Assembly (NCBI GenBank): GCA_019058165.1
Contig: JAHLVZ010000001.1
Coordinates: 1-38,411, forward strand
Reading direction: 5' to 3'
DNA: 38,411 nucleotides
From: Candidatus Heimdallarchaeota archaeon
GTDB taxonomy: Archaea > Asgardarchaeota > Heimdallarchaeia > JABLTI01
The notes under the pieces were generated by a model, which made no database searches, was not told where the DNA came from, and saw only the letters and a list, made by a program, of their open reading frames with translations. The position numbers were made by a program, and so were the translations under genes. This document shows, in pieces, positions 16,712 through 23,858 of this stretch; positions within the stretch are counted from its first letter, which is position 1, and every line of letters begins with the position of its first letter.

Positions 16712-18293
16712 TATCATTCTCTCCGTTTTCTTTGTCTCGGGTTTCTTTTGGATCAGTATCAGCTGCTGTGGAACTTTCTGAAGTTTCCTCTGGTTCCTTT
16801 GGTACCTTTTTCTTCTCTTTGTCTAAACGTTTAGAGATCTTATCAAGAGACTTTTCCGCTTTTGTGGATTCTTTTTCACTCAATTCATGCTCACTAAATC
16901 TTGCTTCTTCATATAAATCTGTTAAATCTTCCAATGACTTATCTTTAATTTCAAATCGTCCTGTAGTGGTTTCTTCAAATTCACCGGGGGTCATACTTTT
17001 TTCGGATTTTGCACCATGATCTATTAAATCATAAGAGGCTTTATGATACGCTCGAATAACCCGCTTCCGATGATCCGTAGTAGATGCTGTTGGCATCCAT
17101 CTTCTTTCTTTATCCAGGATTCGTTCATGGAATTCATCATCTCTTTTTCTAAAGAAATCAATTCCTATGAAAACAACTGATATCATAATAAATACTCCAG
17201 ACACTCCTAGAAGTATATTGGATATCACTCTTGGAGGTAATCCAGTGAAGACTCCTCCAGGACCACTACTGCTATTAGAGGGAGTGGGAAAAGGTAATGT
17301 CTGATTATCAGTTGTAGTTGGAGGTATTGATGAACTGTTATATGGTTCTGTAGAAGTAGGTCCGGTATCAGAGGGATCTGTCACGAAACCAGTAGGAATA
17401 GGTGGAATGTTCTCACGAATGAAATCAACTAATAACCCATAACCTAAACCTATAATCAAGGCTAGCATCAAAGGCATAACAGACCTTGTCCAACTACCCT
17501 GAGAGAATAGGAGTCTTAAAACATATAGAAGAATTACTAATCCGAGTGTAATGAATGGAACATATAAAGCAATTTTTGTAAAAACATTATCAGAATCAGC
17601 AGAAGGCAAGCCAGTGAAAAAGTCACCCCAACTATTTTCCTCGAAAGCATCTGTTACTTTTATCCAATCAAGTTCTTGTATGTTAGACCAGGACAACTCC
17701 AAAACTTCAGAAGTAGTATAAGTACTATCTGTAGCATTTAACATTAAAGCTTCATTTACATAAACCCTAAAAGTCTGATTATTTGATGTGCGAATGATTT
17801 TTACGTCATACACAGCCCTTGCTACAGGGGCAAAATATGTAGAATTCAATTCCACCTCAGAAGAAGAACTGTCGAGGCGATTTAAAGCAAGCCTTTGACC
17901 AATTTGGAATATTAGCTTATACCCTTGTGGGGTTTTTGCATTGTTGGTGTAATTCTTATTCAAACCAATAAAAGTTATCGAGGCAGAACCCGATCCGTAA
18001 TATTGAAGTTTCCATTCCCATTCTCCATATGCAATTAAGCTTTCATGATAAGCCCAATTATCATTTGGTGTTCTTGCATGTAAGCGACCTTTTTCTCCCT
18101 CAAATAGTCCTTGTGTGACCGTCCATCCTTCTATATTAGAATCAAAGAGATACTTTGTTGAAAAGGCTAGAGCAACAACAGATAAGACAAGAAAAATGAT
18201 TATGAAAACGAATTTCCTGTCGACCTTCAGTCTCGAGAGTGAAAACTTTTTTTTGCTTTCCGTTTTTTTCTCCACTGAAGAATCTTCTGACAT
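16704..18293 (-). CDS. Membrane protein with ectodomain and C-terminal DUF4129-like domain
   Basis: 529 aa. Membrane segment 27-49 is followed by an extracellular beta-rich domain at ~52-215 that resembles a LamG/carbohydrate-binding jelly roll (GEWEWKLQYYGSGSASITFIG, VYDVKIIRTSNNQTFRVYVN). Then come two membrane segments (241-262, 272-291), a Pro/Ser/Thr-rich loop with sequons (300-350), and a fourth segment (357-381). The cytosolic part matches the DUF4129 pattern (RVIRAYHKASYDLIDHG, MTPGEFEETT, LEDLTDLYEEARFSEHELS at 410-475). DUF4129 proteins commonly accompany MoxR/DUF58. The C-terminus is a highly charged low-complexity tail. Confidence 0.8.
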   Translation of the reverse strand: MSEDSSVEKKTESKKKFSLSRLKVDRKFVFIIIFLVLSVVALAFSTKYLFDSNIEGWTVTQGLFEGEKGRLHARTPNDNWAYHESLIAYGEWEWKLQYYGSGSASITFIGLNKNYTNNAKTPQGYKLIFQIGQRLALNRLDSSSSEVELNSTYFAPVARAVYDVKIIRTSNNQTFRVYVNEALMLNATDSTYTTSEVLELSWSNIQELDWIKVTDAFEENSWGDFFTGLPSADSDNVFTKIALYVPFITLGLVILLYVLRLLFSQGSWTRSVMPLMLALIIGLGYGLLVDFIRENIPPIPTGFVTDPSDTGPTSTEPYNSSSIPPTTTDNQTLPFPTPSNSSSGPGGVFTGLPPRVISNILLGVSGVFIMISVVFIGIDFFRKRDDEFHERILDKERRWMPTASTTDHRKRVIRAYHKASYDLIDHGAKSEKSMTPGEFEETTTGRFEIKDKSLEDLTDLYEEARFSEHELSEKESTKAEKSLDKISKRLDKEKKKVPKEPEETSESSTAADTDPKETRDKENGENDNG

Positions 18294-18376
18294 AACTCAC
18301 GCACCAAATACTCACAATAATATGCTTATGCAGTATAATTATTCTTTCTAATATTTTGAAAATAAGATAAAGGTGC

Positions 18377-18820
18377 TTAATTGCTCAAAAAAGGGAAAAA
18401 AGAAGCAAGAAGAACTACTAAGGGAAAGGCGGGGGAAGATTGTATGTTCAGAATAAAAGCATTTTTGGTTATTGGAAATGAGGTTGCTATTTTACTATTT
18501 TTGTATTTTAGATAGACTCGAGAATATTTTAAATAGCCTTTCAGAATTTTTGGTAATTCATCGCTTGTTTTCCACTTTAGAAAAGAGAAGCTTCTATTTC
18601 TGTAAAAAAAACTTTTCAAAACAGTTCCATTGGAGGAAATTTTGTAGAATATTTTATTACCCATATTTCGTGTTTCTAATCGTGCTTCTGAATCGTTTAA
18701 TAGAAAAATAGTAGAATTAGGTGTTATCCTAATCCTTCCTATGACAGTCTCACTGCCGTCTACTTCTTGATATATTAACCATTGATTACTTATAGGCACA
18801 ATTTTAAGTTTCACAAGCAT
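18377..18820 (-). CDS. Small beta-rich protein, possibly LURP-one/tubby-like fold
   Basis: 147 aa. It opens with strand-like repeats (WLIYQEVDGSETVIGRIRITP, FLLNDSEARLETRNMGNKIFYKI) and ends with a hydrophobic helix (SPAFPLVVLLASFFPFL). That layout, a beta barrel closed on a buried C-terminal helix, resembles the LURP-one/scramblase/tubby-C superfamily, but the match is by pattern only and the helix could be a membrane anchor. Its start codon overlaps the stop of the MuiA-like gene (TGATG), so the two are translated together. Confidence 0.65.
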   Translation of the reverse strand: MLVKLKIVPISNQWLIYQEVDGSETVIGRIRITPNSTIFLLNDSEARLETRNMGNKIFYKISSNGTVLKSFFYRNRSFSFLKWKTSDELPKILKGYLKYSRVYLKYKNSKIATSFPITKNAFILNIQSSPAFPLVVLLASFFPFLSN

Positions 18821-20415
18821 CACGGCAATGTTGGAGTGATTTCATAGTCCTTTTCCCATTCAACTTCGAATTTGTAAGTTATTTTAGTTACACCATCTGG
18901 TTTGAGTTTTAACTCCCAAGTGTATATACCGAGATTATCTTTTGCTGGTTCAACACTGGCTTCAAAACCCTTGATTTTAATCCTTTCAGATCGGGAATAA
19001 GGAATTGTATCTTTGATTGCCATTTGTGAACCTTCTTTTCGGAAGTTCTTAATCTCTAGTTCGTATTCATAAGAAATAGCACGTTTGCCTTTGACTAAGC
19101 CTGCTTTTTCTCTGACTCGCTTGAGTAGTTTCTTTTTAGCAGCTAATTTGAGTTCTTCTCGTGCACCTAGTTTGAATTCATCTCTAGGGGGAACTCTGGC
19201 AATATGTGTTTCACCTATGAATTCACCTTCAGAATAGACTTTAGCGTTTCCGCCGAGAATTACTTCGTCATCATTAGTAATCTTGTCTTGAGCGATAACT
19301 CCAAGAGCATCAGTGGCTGCCCAATAGAATTCTTTTTCAGTTTTCAATTCAGTGATAGTTAAAGTTACTGGATGAGTATTTCCATCAGATGGGATTGTCC
19401 ATTTACCAGGAATAACATAGCTTTGTACTCCAGCAGCACTTTCTTTCATTTCTGCTTCTGGTTCAATCATATCTTCATCTAATGCATAATCAGCCACTTC
19501 TTCTTCTCTAGCTACGCCAGCGAATGCTGCGGCACCGGCTTTCATTTTCTTCATAGAGCGTCTAGGTGCAGATGCAGGACGTGCATATGGATCATAAATA
19601 TCAATATAGAATGGATTTGGATCTATAACCCGGATTGGCTTAAATACCGCAGTTGATATTTCTAATTCAACGTTCTTCCAGTCCTCTAATGTTCGGTTAA
19701 CAACTTGAGCAATCCCTTTGAGAATTGCTTTGTCAGGTTGCAAATCAACATCATAATTAGCATTCCAAGTAACACCTCTGGTTTGATAGGATAAATCAAA
19801 AACAAACGGTTCAGCGGTATTTACATCTACTCCAATTGTTATGGTAAAAGTCTGTTCTACTCGAGATCTATTTCGATAGGCATTGATTTTTGCTTGCAAC
19901 GTACTCAGTTTTTTCTGGAGCTTCTCAATATCTTCTTCCAGTTTTTGCTTTTGTTTTAAGAAATCAGTATTTCTTTTTGTTTCAAAATCAATGAACTCAT
20001 TTAATGTTGTTAACTGTGATTCGCCAGATGCTAACCATTGCGGAAATTCAAGTGAGAATTTATCACTTAAAGCTTTTAATCGAGCATTCTGCAAGCTAAC
20101 AAATTCTAATTTTTGAGTTAAGACTGTTAAGTCCTTTTGCAATTTATCCTCTTCTAGTATTAAGGCATTCAAAGCTTCATGTGAAACCTCTTCTTGATAG
20201 ACAGTTTCCACATCAATTGCACCTAAGGATCCCTTTCCTTTACCTGAAACCCTAACGCTATCTTTGTGCAGATTCTTTGTTAAACCTTGAACACGCACTT
20301 GCTGGAACCCCTTTTTGAGTTCAGCTTTACCGGAACGGTAAATTCTCGCTCCGTCTAAATACACCACAACTCTGTCAATTGTGGTTTTAAGAGTTGTAAA
20401 ATTTTTATCTGACAT
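18820..20415 (-). CDS. MuiA-like protein (DUF4140 + DUF4139)
   Basis: 531 aa. The N-terminal ~13-110 fits DUF4140 (VVVYLDGARIYRSGKAELKKG, LGAIDVE). A coiled coil follows at ~85-195 (KQKLEEDIEKLQKKLSTLQAKI). The rest fits DUF4139 (LSYQTRGVTWNANYDVDL, LEDWKNVELEISTAVFKP, and SYEYELEIKNFRKE to IYTWELKLKPDGVTKITYKFEVEWE). The family covers bacterial 'mucoidy inhibitor A' and eukaryotic relatives; its biochemical role is not established. No signal peptide is seen. GAGG lies 8 nt before the ATG. It is divergent from the DUF4430 operon. Confidence 0.9.
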   Translation of the reverse strand: MSDKNFTTLKTTIDRVVVYLDGARIYRSGKAELKKGFQQVRVQGLTKNLHKDSVRVSGKGKGSLGAIDVETVYQEEVSHEALNALILEEDKLQKDLTVLTQKLEFVSLQNARLKALSDKFSLEFPQWLASGESQLTTLNEFIDFETKRNTDFLKQKQKLEEDIEKLQKKLSTLQAKINAYRNRSRVEQTFTITIGVDVNTAEPFVFDLSYQTRGVTWNANYDVDLQPDKAILKGIAQVVNRTLEDWKNVELEISTAVFKPIRVIDPNPFYIDIYDPYARPASAPRRSMKKMKAGAAAFAGVAREEEVADYALDEDMIEPEAEMKESAAGVQSYVIPGKWTIPSDGNTHPVTLTITELKTEKEFYWAATDALGVIAQDKITNDDEVILGGNAKVYSEGEFIGETHIARVPPRDEFKLGAREELKLAAKKKLLKRVREKAGLVKGKRAISYEYELEIKNFRKEGSQMAIKDTIPYSRSERIKIKGFEASVEPAKDNLGIYTWELKLKPDGVTKITYKFEVEWEKDYEITPTLP

Positions 20416-20456
20416 AAGAATAATCCTCAGTATTTGATGTTTCAGCTAAGACGTTC

Positions 20457-20466
20457 TTTTTATAAA
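20457..20466 (-). promoter_or_regulatory. TATA box for the MuiA-like gene
   Basis: TTTTATAAAA (minus strand) is preceded by a purine-rich BRE-like stretch. It lies ~46 nt upstream of the ATG, giving a predicted ~20-nt leader that includes the GAGG ribosome binding site. Confidence 0.5.
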
Positions 20467-20515
20467 ACCTTTCGAAATGCAATCCCGAGGGAAAGAAAGA
20501 ATTTTAAAAGGGCAG

Positions 20516-20538
20516 AAATAGGTTATATTAACCTATTT
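20516..20538. promoter_or_regulatory. 23-bp palindromic operator over the DUF4430-queE operon promoter
   Basis: Perfect 10-bp arms AAATAGGTTA (20516-20525) and TAACCTATTT (20529-20538) flank TAT. The centre doubles as a TATA element, because a start ~26 nt downstream falls about 9 nt before the first ATG (20562). The core TAGGTTA...TAACCTA closely resembles the DtxR/IdeR box (TTAGGTTAGSCTAACCTWA), agreeing at 14 of 19 positions by eye. A metal-responsive DtxR-type repressor blocking TBP is the natural reading. The regulator gene is not in the window. Confidence 0.7.
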
Positions 20539-20561
20539 AAGACCTAGTTTCGGGTGAATCT

Positions 20562-21035
20562 ATGGCAAATTTCATTGAGAAAAATTATCGATTGCTTTCA
20601 ATAATCGGATTCGTTTTGATAGTTTTCGTAATAACTGGTGGGTTAATTTTTGGGCCATTCAATGAAATATTACCTGATTCTCTAAGAGAAAAACTTGGGT
20701 ATTCAACAACCTCAACTAACTTAGATGAGGAAATACAAGTACGATTAATTGTAGATTTTAACGGATTTCTAGAAAATATCAACCAGACAATTCTTATCAA
20801 AGTTAATCAAACAGCAAGCGCTTATACAATACTGCTTCTAGCGAACTTAACCGTTGAAGTAAGAACATTCCAAACCGGGTTATTTATTGAAGCAATAGGT
20901 GGTGTTGAGCAAACAATTGATAATTATTGGAAATATTATGTCGACGGCAATGCTGGTAGTATTGCATCTGATAAATTCGATCTCCGAGAAAACAATGCCC
21001 AAGAAATAAGTTGGATTTACAAAAGTTATTCATAA
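20562..21035 (+). CDS. Membrane-anchored DUF4430-domain protein
   Basis: 157 aa. A short basic N-terminus and one hydrophobic segment (LLSIIGFVLIVFVITGGLIF, ~12-31) anchor it with the rest outside. Residues ~55-157 match DUF4430, the transcobalamin C-terminal-like domain: VRLIVDFNG, ASAYTILLLAN, FIEAIGGVEQ, NYWKYYVDGNAG, LRENNAQEISWIYKSY. In characterised relatives this fold helps bind cobalamin, and DUF4430 proteins often travel with ECF uptake systems. Here an S-component-like gene lies two genes downstream. First gene of a five-gene unit behind the palindromic operator. Confidence 0.8.
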   Translation: MANFIEKNYRLLSIIGFVLIVFVITGGLIFGPFNEILPDSLREKLGYSTTSTNLDEEIQVRLIVDFNGFLENINQTILIKVNQTASAYTILLLANLTVEVRTFQTGLFIEAIGGVEQTIDNYWKYYVDGNAGSIASDKFDLRENNAQEISWIYKSYS

Positions 21036-21051
21036 AATGGAAGGAATAATT

Positions 21052-21789
21052 ATGCGTTTAAAGAAAAATGGAAGAAGTGGCTATTTGCTAATTGCAATAA
21101 CAATACTAATTTCATGTGTAATAGTAGAAAATGTATCAGCAAAAATAGCTACAGAACTCTATTATGGTGAAAATTTTACCTGGGTTATAGATAATGTCTC
21201 AGCAGGAAATAATGAATGGTACAATGTTTCAACTTGGGTTTTCTATGATAATTGGCATGCAAACCAAAGTGATGTAGTTGGTTTTACAGTTCAAAATTCT
21301 GTTGAAATTGAAAATAAAGAATACTTAACAGGAAATTTAGATATGGGAAATCTAACAGTCGAAACTCATGATCAAGATATTGGTTTTAACCTTGGGTTAT
21401 CAGCTTATCCTTGGTATGGAGGTTTGGTTTCATTAGAATTGGACTGGGAAGGACTCACTGATGCAACTCCATTTAATGGTTCTGATGCTCAAGTTACTTA
21501 CAATATAATAACCAATATTTTGAATCAAGAAGTGGAAGCAATTAGAATAAATTATGATGATGGCTTCCAAATAACAGAATTATTATATGAACCAAGAACT
21601 GGAATTTTACTCGGAGTGAATACTACTTCAGGGTCTTTTTCATTAAGCATGCAGTTAACATTTTCTTCAATACCTTTACCCACTACAACCAACAATTTCC
21701 CTGCAATAACGATAGGAAGTGGATTCTTAGTATTAGTTGTTTTTTCAATCATTTGGCGACGAAAGAAAAAAATTAATTTGAAACACTGA
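21052..21789 (+). CDS. Secreted, C-terminally anchored surface protein
   Basis: 245 aa. A basic start plus hydrophobic core ending VENVSA is a classical signal peptide (~1-30). A beta-rich ectodomain with seven N-glycosylation sequons follows. Near the C-terminus, a PTTT linker leads to one membrane helix (~219-238) and a basic stop-transfer tail (RRKKKINLKH). No known family. The upstream ATG at 21037 is followed by GGAAGGA, which is the ribosome binding site for ATG 21052, so the later start is preferred. It lies 16 nt after the DUF4430 gene and is probably its extracellular partner. Confidence 0.75.
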   Translation: MRLKKNGRSGYLLIAITILISCVIVENVSAKIATELYYGENFTWVIDNVSAGNNEWYNVSTWVFYDNWHANQSDVVGFTVQNSVEIENKEYLTGNLDMGNLTVETHDQDIGFNLGLSAYPWYGGLVSLELDWEGLTDATPFNGSDAQVTYNIITNILNQEVEAIRINYDDGFQITELLYEPRTGILLGVNTTSGSFSLSMQLTFSSIPLPTTTNNFPAITIGSGFLVLVVFSIIWRRKKKINLKH

Positions 21790-21800
21790 AGGCAAAAACC

Positions 21801-23063
21801 ATGACGAAGAATTCATCTGAAATTAAGAATGATATTTCTGCAACCAATGATTTTCAAAAAGAAGCAGATACAGAAGTTCAGATTTTAGATGAATTTTCCC
21901 AAGTAAGACCAACCGTTAAGATTACTATACTTGCTATTTTTACTGCATTAGGTGTAGCTTTAGCAACAATATTCGCGTATTTACCCTTCTTTGAATTGAT
22001 GTCTTTAACATTGTTTATTGGAGGAGCAATTCTAGGACCGCTTTACAGTGTGTTTTTAGCGATTTTATCTTCATCGCTATATGAAATAATTTCTACAACA
22101 TTGCTTGGTGTAGGACCGATTATTTTTCCGTTTAAAATTATTGCTTACATATTAATTGCTTTATCCGGGGCTTTACTTGGCAGAATACTCTACAAGAAAC
22201 CAACTTACTTTTGGCGATTCTTTATGGGAGTTGTTGGAGGATTACTAACTATTAGTTATGATTTGATAGTAAATTTTGGTTGGGTTCTTCTCTCTGTTCA
22301 AGGTGGGGATGAAGTAAGTTTCTCGTTTGCTGCTTATGCTATAGCACTAATATCTGGTATAATTGTAACCATTTCGAGAACTGCTACGAATGTTGTTCTC
22401 TTTCTTTTTGTTCCCGATATTCTTAATCGAGCTATAATTCCAATTTTAGGGAGCACAAAAGATAAAAGAAAGAGGTTCACAGTATTTCAAAGGTGTGAAC
22501 TAATGACTGAAGAACAAGCAAGAACAAAAAATAAGATAATGAAAACGCTTGAAAAAACAGGCGCGCTAAAATTTGGCGATTTTACATTGGCTTCTGGTGC
22601 AAAATCAAAGTATTATATTGATTTACGAATAATCCCTAATTTTCCGGAAGAATTTAACTCTTTGATTGATGAGGCAGTGAGTTATATTACTAAGCATTTT
22701 CCAGATATAGAAGGTATTGTTGGAATACCTATGGCAGCTATCCCTTATGGAACTTTAATTGCCCATAAACTCAAAAAACCATATTACATTTTGAGGAAAG
22801 AACCGAAGAAGCACGGCCTTAAAAAAATGATTGAAGGAGAAATCACAAAAGGACAGAAAATACTGCTTGTTGATGATTTAGTCTCAAGTGGTTTTAGTAA
22901 AGCTTTTGCAATTACTGCTTTACGAGAGGAAGGAGCAACAGTGGAGGATCTCTTCGTCTTCATTGATAGATCTGAAGGTTTGGCTGATTTTGAGAAAGAA
23001 CAATCAATCAAAGTTCATTACTTAATCAATGCAAAAGATATCTTGGATAAAGCTAAGGAATAA
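21801..23063 (+). CDS. Fusion: ECF S-component-like membrane domain + orotate phosphoribosyltransferase-like domain
   Basis: 420 aa. Residues ~38-215 are a six-helix membrane domain like ECF-transporter S components, with the AxxxA helix-1 pattern that contacts EcfT (AIFTALGVALA) and GGAILGPLYSVFLAI. Residues ~235-420 are a complete type I phosphoribosyltransferase of OPRT type: FGDFTLASGAKSKYYIDLR, RKEPKKHG (332-339), PRPP loop ILLVDDLVSSGFSKA (354-368), FIDRSEG. OPRT converts orotate plus PRPP to OMP. An internal ATG (22503, residue 235) with AGGTG 7 nt upstream could also make a free enzyme. Followed 3 nt later by queC. Substrate of the membrane part unknown. Confidence 0.85.
   Translation: MTKNSSEIKNDISATNDFQKEADTEVQILDEFSQVRPTVKITILAIFTALGVALATIFAYLPFFELMSLTLFIGGAILGPLYSVFLAILSSSLYEIISTTLLGVGPIIFPFKIIAYILIALSGALLGRILYKKPTYFWRFFMGVVGGLLTISYDLIVNFGWVLLSVQGGDEVSFSFAAYAIALISGIIVTISRTATNVVLFLFVPDILNRAIIPILGSTKDKRKRFTVFQRCELMTEEQARTKNKIMKTLEKTGALKFGDFTLASGAKSKYYIDLRIIPNFPEEFNSLIDEAVSYITKHFPDIEGIVGIPMAAIPYGTLIAHKLKKPYYILRKEPKKHGLKKMIEGEITKGQKILLVDDLVSSGFSKAFAITALREEGATVEDLFVFIDRSEGLADFEKEQSIKVHYLINAKDILDKAKE
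22491..22505 (+). promoter_or_regulatory. Internal ribosome binding site and start codon inside the fusion gene
   Basis: AGGTG (22491-22495) stands 7 nt before an in-frame ATG (22503) exactly where the phosphoribosyltransferase domain begins. The bases read CTAATG, so in the +1 frame a TAA overlaps the ATG. This is the usual look of a coupled gene-gene junction. Confidence 0.45.
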
Positions 23064-23066
23064 TGT

Positions 23067-23810
23067 GTGAAAAAAATGTCACAAAAATCAGCAATTATAC
23101 TACTAAGTGGTGGATTAGATTCAACTGTTTGTCTTTGGTGGGCACAAAACCAGCAATACAAACGAGTGGACTGCATCACTTTTGAATATGGTTCTAAAGA
23201 GGAAGCTGTTCTAGTACAAGCCACTAAGAAACTAGGGAGTTTAGCGAAAGTAAACAATCATGAGTTTATTCGTCTTGAGTTTTTAGCTGATTTCTCAAGA
23301 AGAATTGATAGTTCATTAGCACAAGGAAGCAAAAAAGAGCTTCCAAAATTATCTACGGATGAATTAGATGATCTTCCCTTGAGTTTAGAAAGTGCTCGAT
23401 CTGTTTGGATTCCTGGGAGAAATTTGTTATTCCTTTCCATTGCTTCTTCGTATTCGGAAGTTATTGGAAATGATGTTGATATCATAACAGGTTTCAACTT
23501 AGAAGAAGGAACTACTTTTCCAGATAATACTCAAGAATTTATTGATGATTTCACTCGAGCAGCTTCACGAGGAATTCTCAATGCAAAAGTAAGCATCATT
23601 AGTCCTTTAGTTGGGATGAGGAAAAATGAGATCGTGGATTTAGGTGTCAAACTAAAAGTACCTTTCGAATTCAGTAATTCTTGTTACGATCCTAAAGGGT
23701 TTGACCAGAAGAACAGACCAATCCATTGTGGTATTTGTGAGAGTTGCTTACGCAGAAAAAGAGGGTTTAAAGAAAGTTCAATTAAAGACCCAACGATTTA
23801 TGATGAATAA
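23067..23810 (+). CDS. queC: 7-cyano-7-deazaguanine (preQ0) synthase QueC
   Basis: 247 aa. QueC converts 7-carboxy-7-deazaguanine to preQ0 with ATP and ammonia; archaea use preQ0 for archaeosine in tRNA. The N-terminal PP-loop ATPase motif SGGLDS is at 14-19. The zinc site near the C-terminus is complete: C206 (SNSCYDP), C221, C224, C227 (CGICESC). GTG 23067 is chosen because AGGA lies 7 nt upstream; an ATG three codons later has poor spacing. It follows the fusion gene by 3 nt and precedes queE by 48 nt. Confidence 0.95.
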   Translation: MKKMSQKSAIILLSGGLDSTVCLWWAQNQQYKRVDCITFEYGSKEEAVLVQATKKLGSLAKVNNHEFIRLEFLADFSRRIDSSLAQGSKKELPKLSTDELDDLPLSLESARSVWIPGRNLLFLSIASSYSEVIGNDVDIITGFNLEEGTTFPDNTQEFIDDFTRAASRGILNAKVSIISPLVGMRKNEIVDLGVKLKVPFEFSNSCYDPKGFDQKNRPIHCGICESCLRRKRGFKESSIKDPTIYDE

Positions 23811-23858
23811 TATCAAGTACTAGTAATAATCAATAACCTACAAAGAGGAAAATTTACC

